The notes: generated from the sequence alone by a model not told the origin. 64,000 nucleotides of DNA from Proteles cristata cristata (GCA_017311185.1 JAESUZ010004520.1:248001-312000); one strand, 5' to 3'; shown: positions 36,491 through 47,529, counted from the stretch's first letter. Numbers and translations: made by a program.

Positions 36491-37423
36491 TTATTGTAGT
36501 ATCTTTATGCCAAATGTCATGCCAGATGCAAAAATACGAATAGTAATAAGGTGTCTTTAACTTTTAGAAACATATTTTAGTGTGAAAGAGAAGTATCAAA
36601 TACATAATTACAGAATAATGCCAAAATAATAATATAATTTATGAAGAAATTATCATTATTCTTTAAGGCATGATTGTTAGAATGGTTACACATGAAAAAT
36701 TCTGGAAACTAATTCTGGCAGTGACTACCTAAATAAACAGGAAAAACACAGTTGTTACCATATGATCAGAATTTATTAAGGACATGCTTCAAGACTATAT
36801 ATAGAAAAGAACCCCTATTATCTGGTCTGCTAATAATATCATTCTGTAATATCCCTGTTGAGAAGCAATGTATTGGCAAAGTAAAACATTAAATTTCAGT
36901 TGTTTATAATATACGTTTTACAGAATTCTTATATACAAACAGAAAAAAAATGTACATCACAATTCTCCAGTTTGACTTATAACCACAAAATGAGCACACA
37001 TGTGTAACCTCCACCCACATCCAGATATAGGATATTGCTACAGTTAGGAAACTTTTAACATGCTACCCCCCAGTTTTTACACTTTCCAAAGTAACCATAA
37101 TTCTGACTTCATAATATTAGTTTCATAGTTGAATCTTCCTAAATATAATTACAGTATGTATTCTTTTGTGCCTGATGTCTTTTGATTAGCAAAATACCTG
37201 TGAGATCCAGCTATAGCATCGCAAATATGGTAGTTCATTGGGTTTTCCACTGATACATAGCAGCAATTCTCAAGATAGTTTCCAGGGATACCCCAAATCC
37301 CCAGTATTCTTTTAGGAAGACAGGGAGGTTCAAATTATTTTCATAATATCACTAAAAATTATTTGTCTTTTCATTGAGTTTACAGTTACACTATTAATGC
37401 AAAAATAATAGTAGGTAAAACTG
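36491..37423. other. Mostly unassigned DNA, possibly old L1 at 36990-37260
   Basis: 'acctccacccacatccagata' and 'ctgtgagatccagctatagc' resemble a common old LINE-derived motif set, but the match is too faint to call. No gene is seen. Confidence 0.3.
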
Positions 37424-37764
37424 GTGGCATCAAGTCAGTGGCACCAAACTGCAGCAGTTGTCAATATATTCTTCAGAGCCACATTTAGAGGGAAGATATA
37501 TGCAAATTTCACTCATGAGGCCCTTCAGAAATCTGCAAAAACATTAATAAAATTCCAGCCCTTGATTACATGTTATATTACATTGTATGTGACAAAACAA
37601 GTATGCATAAAGCATTTTGGTTCATATCAACATATGATTATTGTCTTGAGGAAACATGCAACTGTATTATTCTGAACATGCATTTGACATCGCTGACCCC
37701 TGAAGGGTCTTTAAGTTCTCAAAACGTTCCTAGACTAATTTCAAGATACGTAGTCCTAGAATAA
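37424..37764 (+). pseudogene. Decayed hAT (Charlie-type) transposase fragment
   Basis: Two overlapping plus-strand frames together resemble the region of domesticated and fossil Charlie transposases (ZBED5/FAM200-like) around 'inFIKs.pL..rlf.ilCdemgs.HKalLlHtevrWLSrGk'. The first frame has 'EALQKSAKTLIKFQPL'. After a frameshift near 37570 the second has 'YYIVCDKTSMHKAF' and 'CLEETCN'. No terminal inverted repeats or rest of the transposase are seen. The link rests on remembered motif order and needs a protein-profile search. Confidence 0.45.
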
Positions 37765-37984
37765 CTCCTAAAGATTAACGAACCAATAGGTAATGGTAAG
37801 AACCAATACGGCCAATAAAAGGATTTTTTAAAATGTTTTCTTGGAAGCCAGGAAAAGACAACAACAAAAACAAATTAAAGAACAGAGAGAGAAAATAAAA
37901 AGAACAGTAAAAACAAAAGGTGATAGATTTAAATCCAGTACCAACAGAAAGTAAGTTAATTATAAATGTGTTAAAGACTCCAAA

Positions 37985-38715
37985 TAGAAGGCAGAGATTG
38001 GTACATTAAATAGAGAACTGAGAGTAAACTATATACTGTTTTAAAGAAAGCCACCTTAATTATAAACAGGTCAAAAGTTAAAGGAGCAGTTTTACTAAAA
38101 TAAAACACACACACACCTTATTAAAGGATAGAAAAAATATATACCTTACAATCATTATTCAAAAACATCTGATTTAGCTATATTAATACCAAACAAATTA
38201 GATTTCATAATAAGGTATGTTAAATGGGAAAATCAAGGAAATTTTTTCGACAAAGAAATTCTTCATCAAGATGACATAATAATCTAAATGTGTATGTGTC
38301 TCATAACAAAGCTTTGATGTAATTGTAGCCAAAAACTGAAAATTGAAAGCAGTAAGAGATAAATCCACAATTTAAAATTGAGATTTCAAGAAACATCTGT
38401 TAGTAATTCAGAGAACATTTATAGAAAAAACAAATATGGATATAAAAGATCTGTATTAACCATTTCCCCCAATTGATATTTATAGAACATTCTACCCTAA
38501 AACAGAAGAGTATCCATTCTTTTCAAATGCAAGTAGCATATCCATCATGATATAACATATACTGTATTTTGTTGAATTTTAAAGGACTGAAATCATCTAT
38601 AGTATATTCTCCAATCACTGTGGAATAAAGTTAGAAATTGGTAAATTGGACATTAATAAAGTCTTGGAAAGACTTGGAAATACTTGGAAAGTTTGCACCA
38701 TGCTTCTAGGAGACA
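37985..38715 (+). mobile_element. Old L1 ORF2 fragment (endonuclease region)
   Basis: Sense L1: 'ctatatactgttttaaagaaa', 'aattagatttcataataagg', 'aagatgacataataatctaa', 'gatatttatagaacattcta', 'tccattcttttcaaatgca' and 'gaaatcatctatagtatatt' follow the distal endonuclease-coding part of ORF2. The frame is destroyed. It is cut short where the next L1 begins with its 5' end at about 38717. Confidence 0.75.
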
Positions 38716-39617
38716 TTTCTACTCTGAGAAGATGGAGTAGATCTACTCCTCCTCCAATTAAGTATAACTAAAACCTGGTACAGCATATATAAAACAAACA
38801 TAAGAATGTTGTGAATGGTGAAAAGAAGGAAGCAGACCAGATAGGAAACTTAGAATCAAAGCACAGTATGATGATGAGTACCCTGGGCTTTGTTTTTGTT
38901 CAATGTATACCAACCTCAGAACTGAGTAAGTCAGCAAACTGGAAATGTCAAGGAGTATAGGCAAAATACTCCAACAAAAAAGTTTTCTCTCCCTAGCAAG
39001 ACAGGAAACTTTACATAATTACCACCTACCTCAGCCAAATCCTGCATCAAACAGTAGCAACAATACCAACAGAAAAACAAAACAACAACAACACGAAAAA
39101 AAGTCTATGTCTCCATTCCCACCAAGCTTGAAACAACTGAGTGGAAAATGTTGACTTTCATCCTCACACGGATGTTGTAAGACACCACAAAATCATAATG
39201 TCAGGGAAGGCCAACTGTGGAGCTGAGACTTATAGTACCATCAACTGTTAACAAGTACTCCTATTCAGCAGTGTCAGTGAAAGTCACATGAAGAACATAA
39301 ACTTCCAGCTCATCTGGTAATCATGAGGTGCCTATCTAGGCCAAAGTAGAATCAGAGGAGGCCACTGAAGAATTAGGAATTTCACCATCACCTTGTGGTA
39401 ACAAAGCAACCTGCACCACGATGTCAGTGAAGTCTATGTGGGAAACCAGAGCTCACACTCCTTCCTAACAGTAACAAAGAACCCAGTCCCATTGAGTGTC
39501 AGTGGAGAATAGTGGGAAACTTGGACTTCTCTTTCTACTGGCAGTAATAAATTTTATTTACAATCTACCCTGTTGGAGGAGTGTCACAGAAAGCATGTTG
39601 AGGTTTAAACATGATAG

Positions 39618-39821
39618 GGGTGACTGGGTGACTCAGTCTGAGCCTCTGACTTTAGCTCAGGTCATGATCTCCCAGGTTGTGGGACCTAACCCCACTTGGG
39701 GCTTTCTGCTGTCAGCATGGATCCCACTTCAGATCCTCTATCCCTCTCTCTCTCACTCTGCTCTTCCCCCACTCTCTCTCTCAAAAATAATCAAACAAAT
39801 AAATAAACATTATTTTTTAAA
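39618..39821 (+). mobile_element. Carnivore SINE in the old L1
   Basis: Sense copy ('ggggtgactgggtgactcag', '...caaacaaataaataaacat'). Target duplication 'gtttaaacatgatag' (39603-39617) and 'gtttaaaaatgataatag' (39822-39839), imperfect. Confidence 0.92.
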
Positions 39822-40255
39822 GTTTAAAAATGATAATAGTGTGTCAAATCATAATACAAAAATATCAAGCTTTCAATTATAAATTGCTCATTATATCAAA
39901 AACTAGGAAGATCCCTAACTTAGTGAAAAAGATGATACCAATAAATGTCAACACTAAGATTACAGAGATATACAACTTCTCTTAAAAATATTTAAAGCAG
40001 TCATGATAAAAATGCTTAATCAAGCAATTTCAAAAAGACTTGAAACAAATAATAAAAGGAGAATGCCCCAGTAAAAACATAAAACATCTCAGCAGACAAA
40101 TAGAAAATATAAAGAAGAGCCAAATGGGAATTTTAGGGAAAATATTCAATTACCAAAGTAAAAACAAAAAAAAGTTCCGTGAATGAAAAGGTCAGTGAAT
40201 GGGCTCAATAGTAGAGTGAAATGGTGAGAAAAATGAATTAGAACCTGAAGGTAAG

Positions 40256-40478
40256 GGGCACCTGGGTGGCTCAGTCTGTTAAGTGTTGGACTTCTGCTCA
40301 GGTCATGATCTCACCATTTGTGAGTTCAAGCCCTGCATTGGGCTCTGTGCTGACAGCTAGCTCAACCTGGAGCCTGCTTCAGATTCTGTGTCTCCCTCTC
40401 TGTCTGACCCTCCCCTGCTCACACTATCTCTCTCTCGCCCTCAGAAATAAGTAAAACATTAAAAATTAAAAAAAAAAA
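40256..40478 (+). mobile_element. Young felid SINE in the old L1
   Basis: Sense copy with a near-consensus 'gggcacctgggtggctcagt' head. Flanked by a perfect 16-bp target duplication 'agaacctgaaggtaag' at 40240-40255 and 40479-40494, with a 12-base A tract, so a recent insertion. Confidence 0.97.
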
Positions 40479-41455
40479 GAACCTGAAGGTAAGACAATAG
40501 AAATTATATAATCATTGTGAGACTACAGCAAAAAATCAAATTTTGTGTTATCAGAATCCTGGGAAAACAAGAGCACAGACTGAGGCAGAAAAATTACTTG
40601 AAGTGACAAAGATAAAAATTTCCCAAATTTGGCAATAGGCATAAATAGACTGATTTAAGAAGCTGAATAAATACCAAACCTAAAGATATTCATGCCATTG
40701 AGATAAATCATCATTTAATTTCTGAAATGACATCTTTGAGGAACGACAAAATGAGAGCAAGTTTCTTTCAGAAACAAAAGAGGCCAGGGAAGTGGCATAC
40801 TATTTTTCAAGTCCTAGAAGAACTTGAAGTTCTTGCCAGTTCACAGTCCTATACCTAGTGAAAAAATTCTTCTGAAATAGAAGAGAAATCAAGGCATTCT
40901 CATCTAATTGAAAACTAAGAGAATGTGTCACCAGCAGACCTAATCTAAAAGAATGGCTAATGGAATTTCTCTAAGAAGCAATGAAATACAAAATGAAAGA
41001 AACATGTAATATTAAGAAGAAAGAAAAGAGTAAGAAAAAATATCCGCAAACACAAATACCTTTCTTCTCCTTATGAGTTCTTTAAATTATTATTGACATT
41101 GAATCAAAAACTATAATAAAGATTGATTTTGTTCTAAATGTATATGGGATAAATATTTAAGAACATTGTATTATAAAAAGGAGAGAGTAAAGATATAAAT
41201 AGATATAAAATTTCTGTGCTTCACTTGAACTGGTAAAATGAGGACCCTGGTAGACTGTGGTAAATTTTGTATATATGTTGTCATGCCCAGAGCAACAATC
41301 AAAAAATTCCATATAGGAAAGTATATAAATACATGAACATATAGAAAATTAGAAATTGAATTTCTAAAAAAAATGTTAATAATCATGAAAGCAGAAAAAA
41401 GAAAAAAATGCAGGAGAGAATAAAAAAGTAAAATGATAGGTTGAAGACCAAGCTT

Positions 41456-41508
41456 ATCAATAATTATGTAATTAAATTAAATTATGTAATAGAATTAAAT
41501 TATGTAAG
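41456..41508 (+). repeat. Short AT-rich tandem repeat
   Basis: Units related to 'aattaaattatgtaat' repeat about three times within the L1 sequence. A local duplication, with no function apparent. Confidence 0.8.
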
Positions 41509-42230
41509 TGGTCTCAATTTACCAAATAAAAGATGGTTTGGCAGAGTGGATTTAAAAACTTAACCCAATTATTTGCTATTAACAAGAAATTTAACTAAAG
41601 TACAATGATACAGGCAGGTTCAAAATAAAGGATAGATAAAGTTATATATATCATATAAACTTGAATCGAAGAAAATAAGAGTGACTATTTAATTAGAAAA
41701 GTGGATTTCAGAGCAAAAAGAAGAAATTCCCAGAGACCGAGAGGGACACTATGGAGTGATAAAGGAGTAAATGTACCAAGAAGACATAGCATTCCTCAAA
41801 ATGTATGCACCAAACACAAAAGCTGCAAAATATGTGAAGCAAAACTGATCAAACTGAAAAGAGAAACACATAAATGCACAGTTATAGTTGAAGATGTCAG
41901 CATTCCTCTCTGAACAATTTATAGAGCAACTAAACAGAATGTCAACAAGTACATAGAAAAACTCAACAATACCATCAAACAGCAGGATCCAATGACAATT
42001 TCTAGAACATGCTAGCTGACAACAAAATACACATTAATTTCAAGTGCCCACAGAACATGTAGACTTGTTCCTTAAAATGTTAAAGGCGTAGGAATCATAC
42101 AGAGCATATTCTTCAGTCCACAGTGAAATCACACTAGAAATCAATAACAGAAAGGAAAATTTTGAAATACTTAGAAGCTAAAATGCACACATTTTATCCA
42201 ATGTAAATTTTAAAAATACACTGAGATGAT

Positions 42231-42404
42231 GGGGCCTCTGGGTGGCTCAGTCAGTTAAGTGTTCGACTCTTGATTTCAGCTCAGCTCATGATCTCAGGCT
42301 TTGTGAGATTGAGACCTTCCAGCTCTGTGCTGACAGCACAGAGCCAGCTTGGGATTCTCTCTTTCCCTCTCTTCCTGCACCCTCAATAAACAAATAAACT
42401 TAAA
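42231..42404 (+). mobile_element. Carnivore SINE with short CT segment, in the old L1
   Basis: Sense copy ('ggggcctctgggtggctcag') with a reduced middle region. Flanked by 'aaaatacactgagatga' (from 42214) and 'aaaatacattgagacga' (from 42405), two differences. Confidence 0.92.
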
Positions 42405-42790
42405 AAAATACATTGAGACGAATGAAAATGAAAAGGAAGCATACCGATATATGTGGTACACAGCTAAATCAGTGCTGAGAAGGAATAGCAACAAATGCAG
42501 GCAGAAAAAGTGAAAAACCTCAAATAAATCATGTACGCTCCCCATTCAAGAACACAAAAAAAGATGAATAAAATAAACCTAAGAAAAACAAAAGGAAGGA
42601 AACAGTATATATGACATCCGAAATCACTGAAATAGAAAATAGAAAAACTAAACATTGGAAATCAATCAATGAAACAAAGAATTCATTCTTTGGAAAGGTC
42701 AATAAAATTGACAAATATCTAGCAAGGCTGACAAAAAGAACAAAGAACCAATATCTGGAATGAAAATAGAATATCAAGACAGATCCTGCA

Positions 42791-43255
42791 AGCACATGTA
42801 CACCAATGTTCATAGCAGCACTCTCCACAATAGCTAAAACATGGAAAGAGCCTAAGTGTCCATCAACAGATGAATGGATCAAGAAGATGTGGTTTATCTA
42901 TACCATGGAATACTACATGGCAATGAGAAACAATGAAATCTGGCCATGTGTAGCAACATGGATGGACCTTGAGGGTGTTATGCTGAGCGAAATAAGTCAG
43001 GCAGAGAAGGACAAATATCATATGTGTGCACGTATAGGAGGATTAGAAGGAACTTAACAGAGGACCAAGGGGGAGAAGAAGGGCGGAAATGGTGGGGGAA
43101 AGGGAGAGAGGCAAACCATGAGAGACTCTTGAATGCTGACAAAAACTGAGGACTGATGGATGTCGGGGGGAGGGGGATGGGCATGGAGGAGGGCACTTGT
43201 GGGGAAGAGCACTGGGTGTTATGTGGAAACTAATTTGAAAATAAACTATTTGTAA

Positions 43256-43306
<51 letters not shown>
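42791..43306 (+). mobile_element. Young 5'-truncated L1 with intact ORF2 C-terminus
   Basis: Sense L1 3' end with a perfect 15-bp target duplication 'aagacagatcctgca' (42776-42790 and 43307-43321). An open frame at 42806-43057 encodes the last 83 residues of ORF2p, with L1-typical 'MFIAALSTIAKTW' and 'WIKKMWFIYTMEYYMAM', unbroken to its stop. The 3' UTR has G-rich purine tracts (43067-43185), ends 'gtgttatgtggaaactaatt', and the tail is a pure (AAAT)n array. It landed in the old L1 at 38717-44290. Confidence 0.97.
43255..43306 (+). repeat. (AAAT)n microsatellite at an L1 tail
   Basis: About 13 units of AAAT replace a plain poly-A at the end of the young L1, bounded by its target duplication. 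It is long enough to vary in length between individuals. Confidence 0.97.
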
Positions 43307-43343
43307 AAGACAGATCCTGCAGATATTAGAAGGACAAAAAAGA

Positions 43344-43552
43344 GGGGCAGCTTGGTAGCTCACTTGGTTAAGCATTTGACTTCAACTCAGGTCATGATCT
43401 CACAGTGTTTGGGTTCGAGCTCTATATCAGGCTCTGTGCTGAGAGCTCAGAACCTGAAGCCTGCTTTGGATACTGTGTACCCTTCTCTCTCTGCCCCTTT
43501 CCTACTCACACTCTGTCTCTTTCTCTCTGAAAAATAAATAAAAGTTTTAAAA
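43344..43552 (+). mobile_element. Felid SINE in the old L1
   Basis: Sense copy ('ggggcagcttggtagctcac' head, 'gggttcgagctctatatcag' B-box region, 'aaaaataaataaaag' tail), placed 22 bp after the young L1's right target repeat. Only a weak flanking repeat is visible. Confidence 0.9.
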
Positions 43553-43785
43553 AATGAAAAGACTTTTCCACCAGTCACCCAAAATAATATAGTTTGAGTA
43601 GCCCTATAGCTATAAAGGAATTGGATTTGTAATTTAAAACTTTCCATGAAAGAAATCTCCAGGTCCAGATAGTTTCCGTGAAGAATTCTACTAGACATTT
43701 AAAGAATGAATACAAATTCTATACAACTCTTTCAGATATTTTAAGAGGAGGAAACACTTCTTAATTGATTTTAGAAGCTATTATG

Positions 43786-43817
<32 letters not shown>

Positions 43818-43820
43818 ATA
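43786..43820 (+). repeat. (CTTTATA)5 minisatellite
   Basis: Five perfect 7-bp units within the old L1. A recent local expansion, since the surrounding L1 is highly diverged but the units are identical. Confidence 0.97.
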
Positions 43821-44098
43821 CCCCACAAAGAAGTCCCCCTCATCCCTAGAGAATAATGTCATTTATGAATATAGACACAAAGATCTTTAACAAAATGTTA
43901 AAATATACAGTATGTAACAATTATATACCATGATATAATGGGGTTGTTCTAGGGATGCACGGCTGGTGCAGTAGTCACAAATTATTTAATGTCATCGTTA
44001 ATAGGCCTGAAAGGAAAAATAATATGACTGTATCAGCCTATGCAGAAAAATTAAGTGAAAAATTTCAGCACTCATTTATGATAAAAACTCTAGATTAG

Positions 44099-44156
44099 TG
44101 TTATGTGGAAACTAATTTGACAATAAACTATTTGTAAAAAAAAAATAAAAAAAACC
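44099..44156 (+). mobile_element. Extremely truncated L1 insertion (58 bp)
   Basis: Contains only the last ~40 bp of the young L1 3' UTR ('tgttatgtggaaactaattt', 'gacaataaactatttgt') and an A-rich tail. Both sides carry 'ctctagattag' (44088-44098 and 44157-44167), an 11-bp perfect target duplication, so this is a complete retroposition event and not a remnant. Confidence 0.93.
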
Positions 44157-44290
44157 CTCTAGATTAGGAAAAGAAGTGAACTTCTTCAACTTGATAAAGA
44201 GTTTATACAAAAATCTTACAGTTACCATTATATTTAATGGTGAAAAATTGTCTAGTAAACCAGTCATTTCAGCAAAATCAGGAAAACTAC

Positions 44291-44503
44291 AAAGTTGACC
44301 AGGAATATAGTAGTCATTGACCCTGCGTAGTTTTTCAGTTCCCTTCTACTCTGGGGTATAAAAATGCTGTAAACGACCTGCTTTATTTTGAGACTGTGAG
44401 ACATGAGGCAAGGTTTTGAGACAGTGAATGTTTTACCTCGAGAGACTTTGAAGTGTCGTCCAAAAGAAATTGCTTCGATTAGGTGTGGTAGAAAGTTATA
44501 TTC
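44291..44503. other. Unassigned, CpG-containing stretch with TATA-like box
   Basis: Between the L1 and a MaLR LTR. It has several CpGs (e.g. 'tgcgtag', 'aaacgacc', 'cctcgagag', 'gtcgtcc', 'ttcgatt') and 'ggggtataaaaatg' at about 44352. It may be an LTR fragment or old promoter-like sequence. No open frame is recognised. Confidence 0.35.
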
Positions 44504-44949
44504 CTATTGTATCGTTACTGTAACAATTTACCAAAAACTTAGTGGTTTAAGACAACACAATTTCATCCTTTACAATTCTGAAGGTCTGAAATCCAAGATG
44601 AGTGTTAGTAGGCTAAAACTATATTGCTCCTGAAACCTCCAGGAGGAAATCTGCCCTTGCCTTTATCAGCTTTGGGAAGCTGCCTTCATGTGTGGGTTTA
44701 TGGCCCATTCCCCCACATTTGAATCCAACAGTGTAAGAACTTCACATCTTTCTCACTGGTTCTAACCCTCGTGCTTCTCTCAATAGGACTCTTGTCATTA
44801 TATGAACCCACTGGTTAATCCAGAATAATCTATTGCAAAATGCTTTATTTAATAATATATGCTAAGTAACTTTTGCCATGAAAAGTAACATTTTCACAGA
44901 TTATAGGAATTGAGATATTTTTGAGGAAAGGCTTTATAACAGCTACCAT
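44504..44949 (-). mobile_element. MaLR-type LTR (MLT1/MST-like)
   Basis: Reverse orientation. It opens with the complement of the conserved 3' part ('taacaatttaccaaaaactt', 'agtggtttaagacaacacaa'), then 'attctgaaggtctgaaatcc', 'ttgtcattatatgaacccac', 'ttttgccatgaaaagtaaca' and 'ttataacagctacca'. It is old and diverged, with no internal genes. The subfamily is not certain. Confidence 0.72.
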
Positions 44950-45134
44950 AAAAATTGAAGTTGGAATAAATAAAGTATATACAAAAATTATCACATGGAC
45001 CAATATTTATCATTGTTATTTACTTATTTATTTTTCCTCTTATCAAAAAGGAAGATAAATATTTTAGAAAAAAGAAACTACGTATTTCAGCATTTGTGAG
45101 AATACAGATTCTCTCATTCCTTAAGTATAGCAAA

Positions 45135-45168
45135 AACACAACACAACACAACACAACACAATACAACA
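45135..45168 (+). repeat. (CAACA)n microsatellite
   Basis: About six pentamer units with one interruption ('aatacaaca'). Confidence 0.95.
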
Positions 45169-45261
45169 AAATAACAACAAAAATTCTCCACAAATTTATT
45201 GTGCATTTTGCACCATGTCCCAGTCTTCTATACTATGACTAAAATGTAAAAATAACACGTT

Positions 45262-45351
45262 CTTTATCTTTCTCTTTCCTTTTCTTTCTCTCTCTTTCTC
45301 TTATCTCTCTCTCATCCTCTCTCCCCCTTTCCCACTCTGTCTCTTTCTCTG

Positions 45352-45408
<57 letters not shown>

Positions 45409-45417
45409 TACACACAA
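45262..45417 (+). repeat. Polypyrimidine tract ending in (CT)n and (CA)n
   Basis: About 135 bp of almost pure pyrimidine on the plus strand (TCTTT, CTCT and CTGT motifs), ending in a (CT)n run at 45371-45398 and then (CA)n. Long mirror-like purine/pyrimidine DNA of this kind can form triplex structure. No transposon host is evident. Confidence 0.95.
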
Positions 45418-46504
45418 GAAAAAAAGGACAAAGTTTAATCCTGATGGAGTTTAGGGTTGAAATTATGTTTCAAATTCACTAAGCATTACAAGTTTATGGA
45501 ATAATGAGACCATTGGTATTTATCAAATTCTATCAGGGTAAAAGTATATGTAAGGGATCTACTTTGCTGAAAACTGACTAGACGATAAAGGGATACATGA
45601 ATGAATAAAGTTTGATATTGTAGTGTAGCTAAATAAACAAGAAATCTTCTCAGTAAATATATTACCAGGTAAAAACAGCTTGGCAAAACAAGGAAACTTA
45701 AAATTTTCAGATGAAGGAGGGATTACTTCGTGGGAATAGTAATTGTGAAGATTATATATGATCAAGATTCTCTGATCACTTAAAGACATATGGGTCAGAG
45801 ATTTACTAAAACCCCAGGTTCCATTTACATTTTCTTACATTTATTATGTATTTACAGTGTTTTGTAATAGAGGCATCACAAAAAATTTTCTCTCAACCTT
45901 GTTTGCTAAAGTTTTTGTGGAAAAAATACTTGGCAGTTATTTTTTTCTTTTTTTTTAAGTACAACAAACTTTTAATTTATAGGTAGCTATTTAATAACCA
46001 TATGTTTTACAGAATAATATATTATTGTATTAATTTAAAATAAATACATAGAGTATACTGAACCCAAGTTCAATATAGGTTCTTTGGTCTGCTGACTCTA
46101 CATTCAGCTGCTCTGTAGGTGAGTTTATGAGTCATTGCTTCATTCCTAGTTGTGCATCCAGTGTCTGTTGTTCCCTTTTGTTCTCACTAAAAACATCCCT
46201 GTTGAAGTACCAAGGTGCACAGCTCAAAATACACACTTTTTTACATTCTCTGACAGCAAAATTTCATCATGTTATGAAATTGTAGCTATTAATATGTAGG
46301 CAAAATTCTCCAAGAGGCTTCAGGGAGAGGTTTAGTGCCTCCCTGATAAAACAGTTCACAAATTCCTCCTGTTTGCCTTCTTCTGTCTACTTGCAATACA
46401 GATTGCTACCAGAAGGAGCATCTTGCAACTATAAGGAAACAGTAAGCACTTTGTTATGTTTTAGCCACTCATATTAGGTTTTTCATTACTTGCAGTAAAT
46501 GTAT

Positions 46505-46727
46505 TTTTTTTTATGTTTGTTTATTTTTGAGAGAGACATGAAGTGCTTAAGCAGTGGAGGGACAGAGAGAGAGAGATAGACAGACTGACAGACAGGCAGA
46601 ATCTGAAGCATGATCCAGGCTCTGAGCTATCAGCACAGAGCCCAATGTGGGGCTCAGACTCATGAACTGCAAGATCATGATCTGAGCTGAAGTGGGATGC
46701 TTAGCCCACTGAGCCACACTGGCACCC
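46505..46727 (-). mobile_element. Diverged felid SINE
   Basis: Reverse-strand copy: 'atgtttgtttatttttgag', GA-rich middle with a 'gacagactgacagacaggca' expansion, then 'ggggctcagactcatgaact' and 'gagccacactggcaccc'. The target duplication is unclear. Confidence 0.9.
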
Positions 46728-47282
46728 TTGCAACAATTCTTATTTCAATTACACATTTGTTGTGTTTTAAGTTGCTAATTTTTTTTTTTTTTTGCAGGTT
46801 AAAAAATAAACCTAGTGCTGATCTACTCAATTCTTGAACTAGTAGTTCAGCACTTCTGTTGAGTTGGTTAAAAAACTCCTACTTGTTTTTTTCTATTCAG
46901 TTTCTATATTTAAAATTACTGAATCTTCTGAACTGCTGCTCTGGTTGTCCTTTAAGTATCTAGTTTTTAACTGAGGGCTAATGCCCTACCTGGATAATCT
47001 TGTGAAGGTACAGGAAAGTTTGGAGGACCATCCTTAATTAGGGTGTGCCATACCAGACACCATTTGTAGATTTTTCCTTCTTACAAGTTGGTCCTCAAGA
47101 AATGGACAAAAATAATGGAAGAATTTTCCTATGATATATATGTAACTCAAATTGTACTACTTTGAAGGACATGGAAAATTTTGAAGCATGGAAGAGGCAT
47201 GGAGAAATCTATGAGTGCCCACTACACTCCTCATATCCTTCCTTTTTATGTTATACTGTGTCTGACATGGATTTAACTGAGA
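46728..47282. other. Unassigned DNA
   Basis: A 16-base T run lies at about 46779-46794. No gene or repeat recognised. Confidence 0.4.
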
Positions 47283-47299
47283 CATTCTCACCTATTCTT

Positions 47300-47529
47300 T
47301 TTTTTTACTTTTTTTTAAATGTTTTATTTATTTCTAGGAGAGAGAAAGAGAGAGACAGTATGAGCAGGGGAGGGCCAGAGAGAGAGGGAGACACAGACTC
47401 TAAAATAGGCTCCAGGCTCTGAGCTGGCAGTCAGCACAGAGCCTGACGCAAGGCTCAAACCCACGAACCGCGAGATCATGACCTAAGTGAAAGTCGGACA
47501 CTTAACCGACTAAGCCACCCAGGCGCCCC
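47300..47529 (-). mobile_element. Young felid SINE
   Basis: Reverse-strand, near-consensus ('ccacgaaccgcgagatcatg', 'taagccacccaggcgcccc'). Perfect 17-bp target duplication 'cattctcacctattctt' at 47283-47299 and 47530-47546. It carries the diagnostic 'gagctggcagtcagcacag' insertion shared with the SINE at 58805, marking one young subfamily. Confidence 0.97.

Larger units (their letters stand above)
38717..44290 (+). mobile_element. Long old L1 (5' UTR to mid reverse transcriptase), six nested insertions
   Basis: It starts with an L1M-type 5' end ('gagaagatggagtagatcta', 'aggaagcagaccagatagga'), passes through a 5' UTR with loosely repeated 'gtcagtg...tgggaaac' units (39230-39590), continues into endonuclease-region sequence (41690-42220) and reaches the reverse transcriptase region near 44.2 kb ('taatggtgaaaaattgtcta'), where it stops. 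Later insertions lie at 39618, 40256, 42231, 42791, 43344 and 44099. Removing them restores colinear L1. All frames are broken. Confidence 0.8.
44950..46490. other. Unassigned DNA with simple repeats
   Basis: Apart from the two simple repeats listed separately, no gene or element is recognised. The GC-richer part near 46080-46430 could hold a DNA-transposon remnant, but no diagnostic motif was found. Confidence 0.35.

Noticed and set aside
39496..39882. 128-codon frame, the longest in the window
   Set aside because: It crosses old L1 5' UTR and a SINE. Its middle ('LTLAQVMISQVV') is the translation typical of sense SINE sequence seen in several other frames.
42806..43057. 83-codon frame as a host gene
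   Set aside because: It is the C-terminus of L1 ORF2p within a truncated insertion with target duplication, and has no promoter of its own.
43255..43306. Regularly spaced short repeats as a CRISPR-like array
   Set aside because: This is a tetranucleotide microsatellite at an L1 tail. The window is mammalian and has no spacer-repeat structure.
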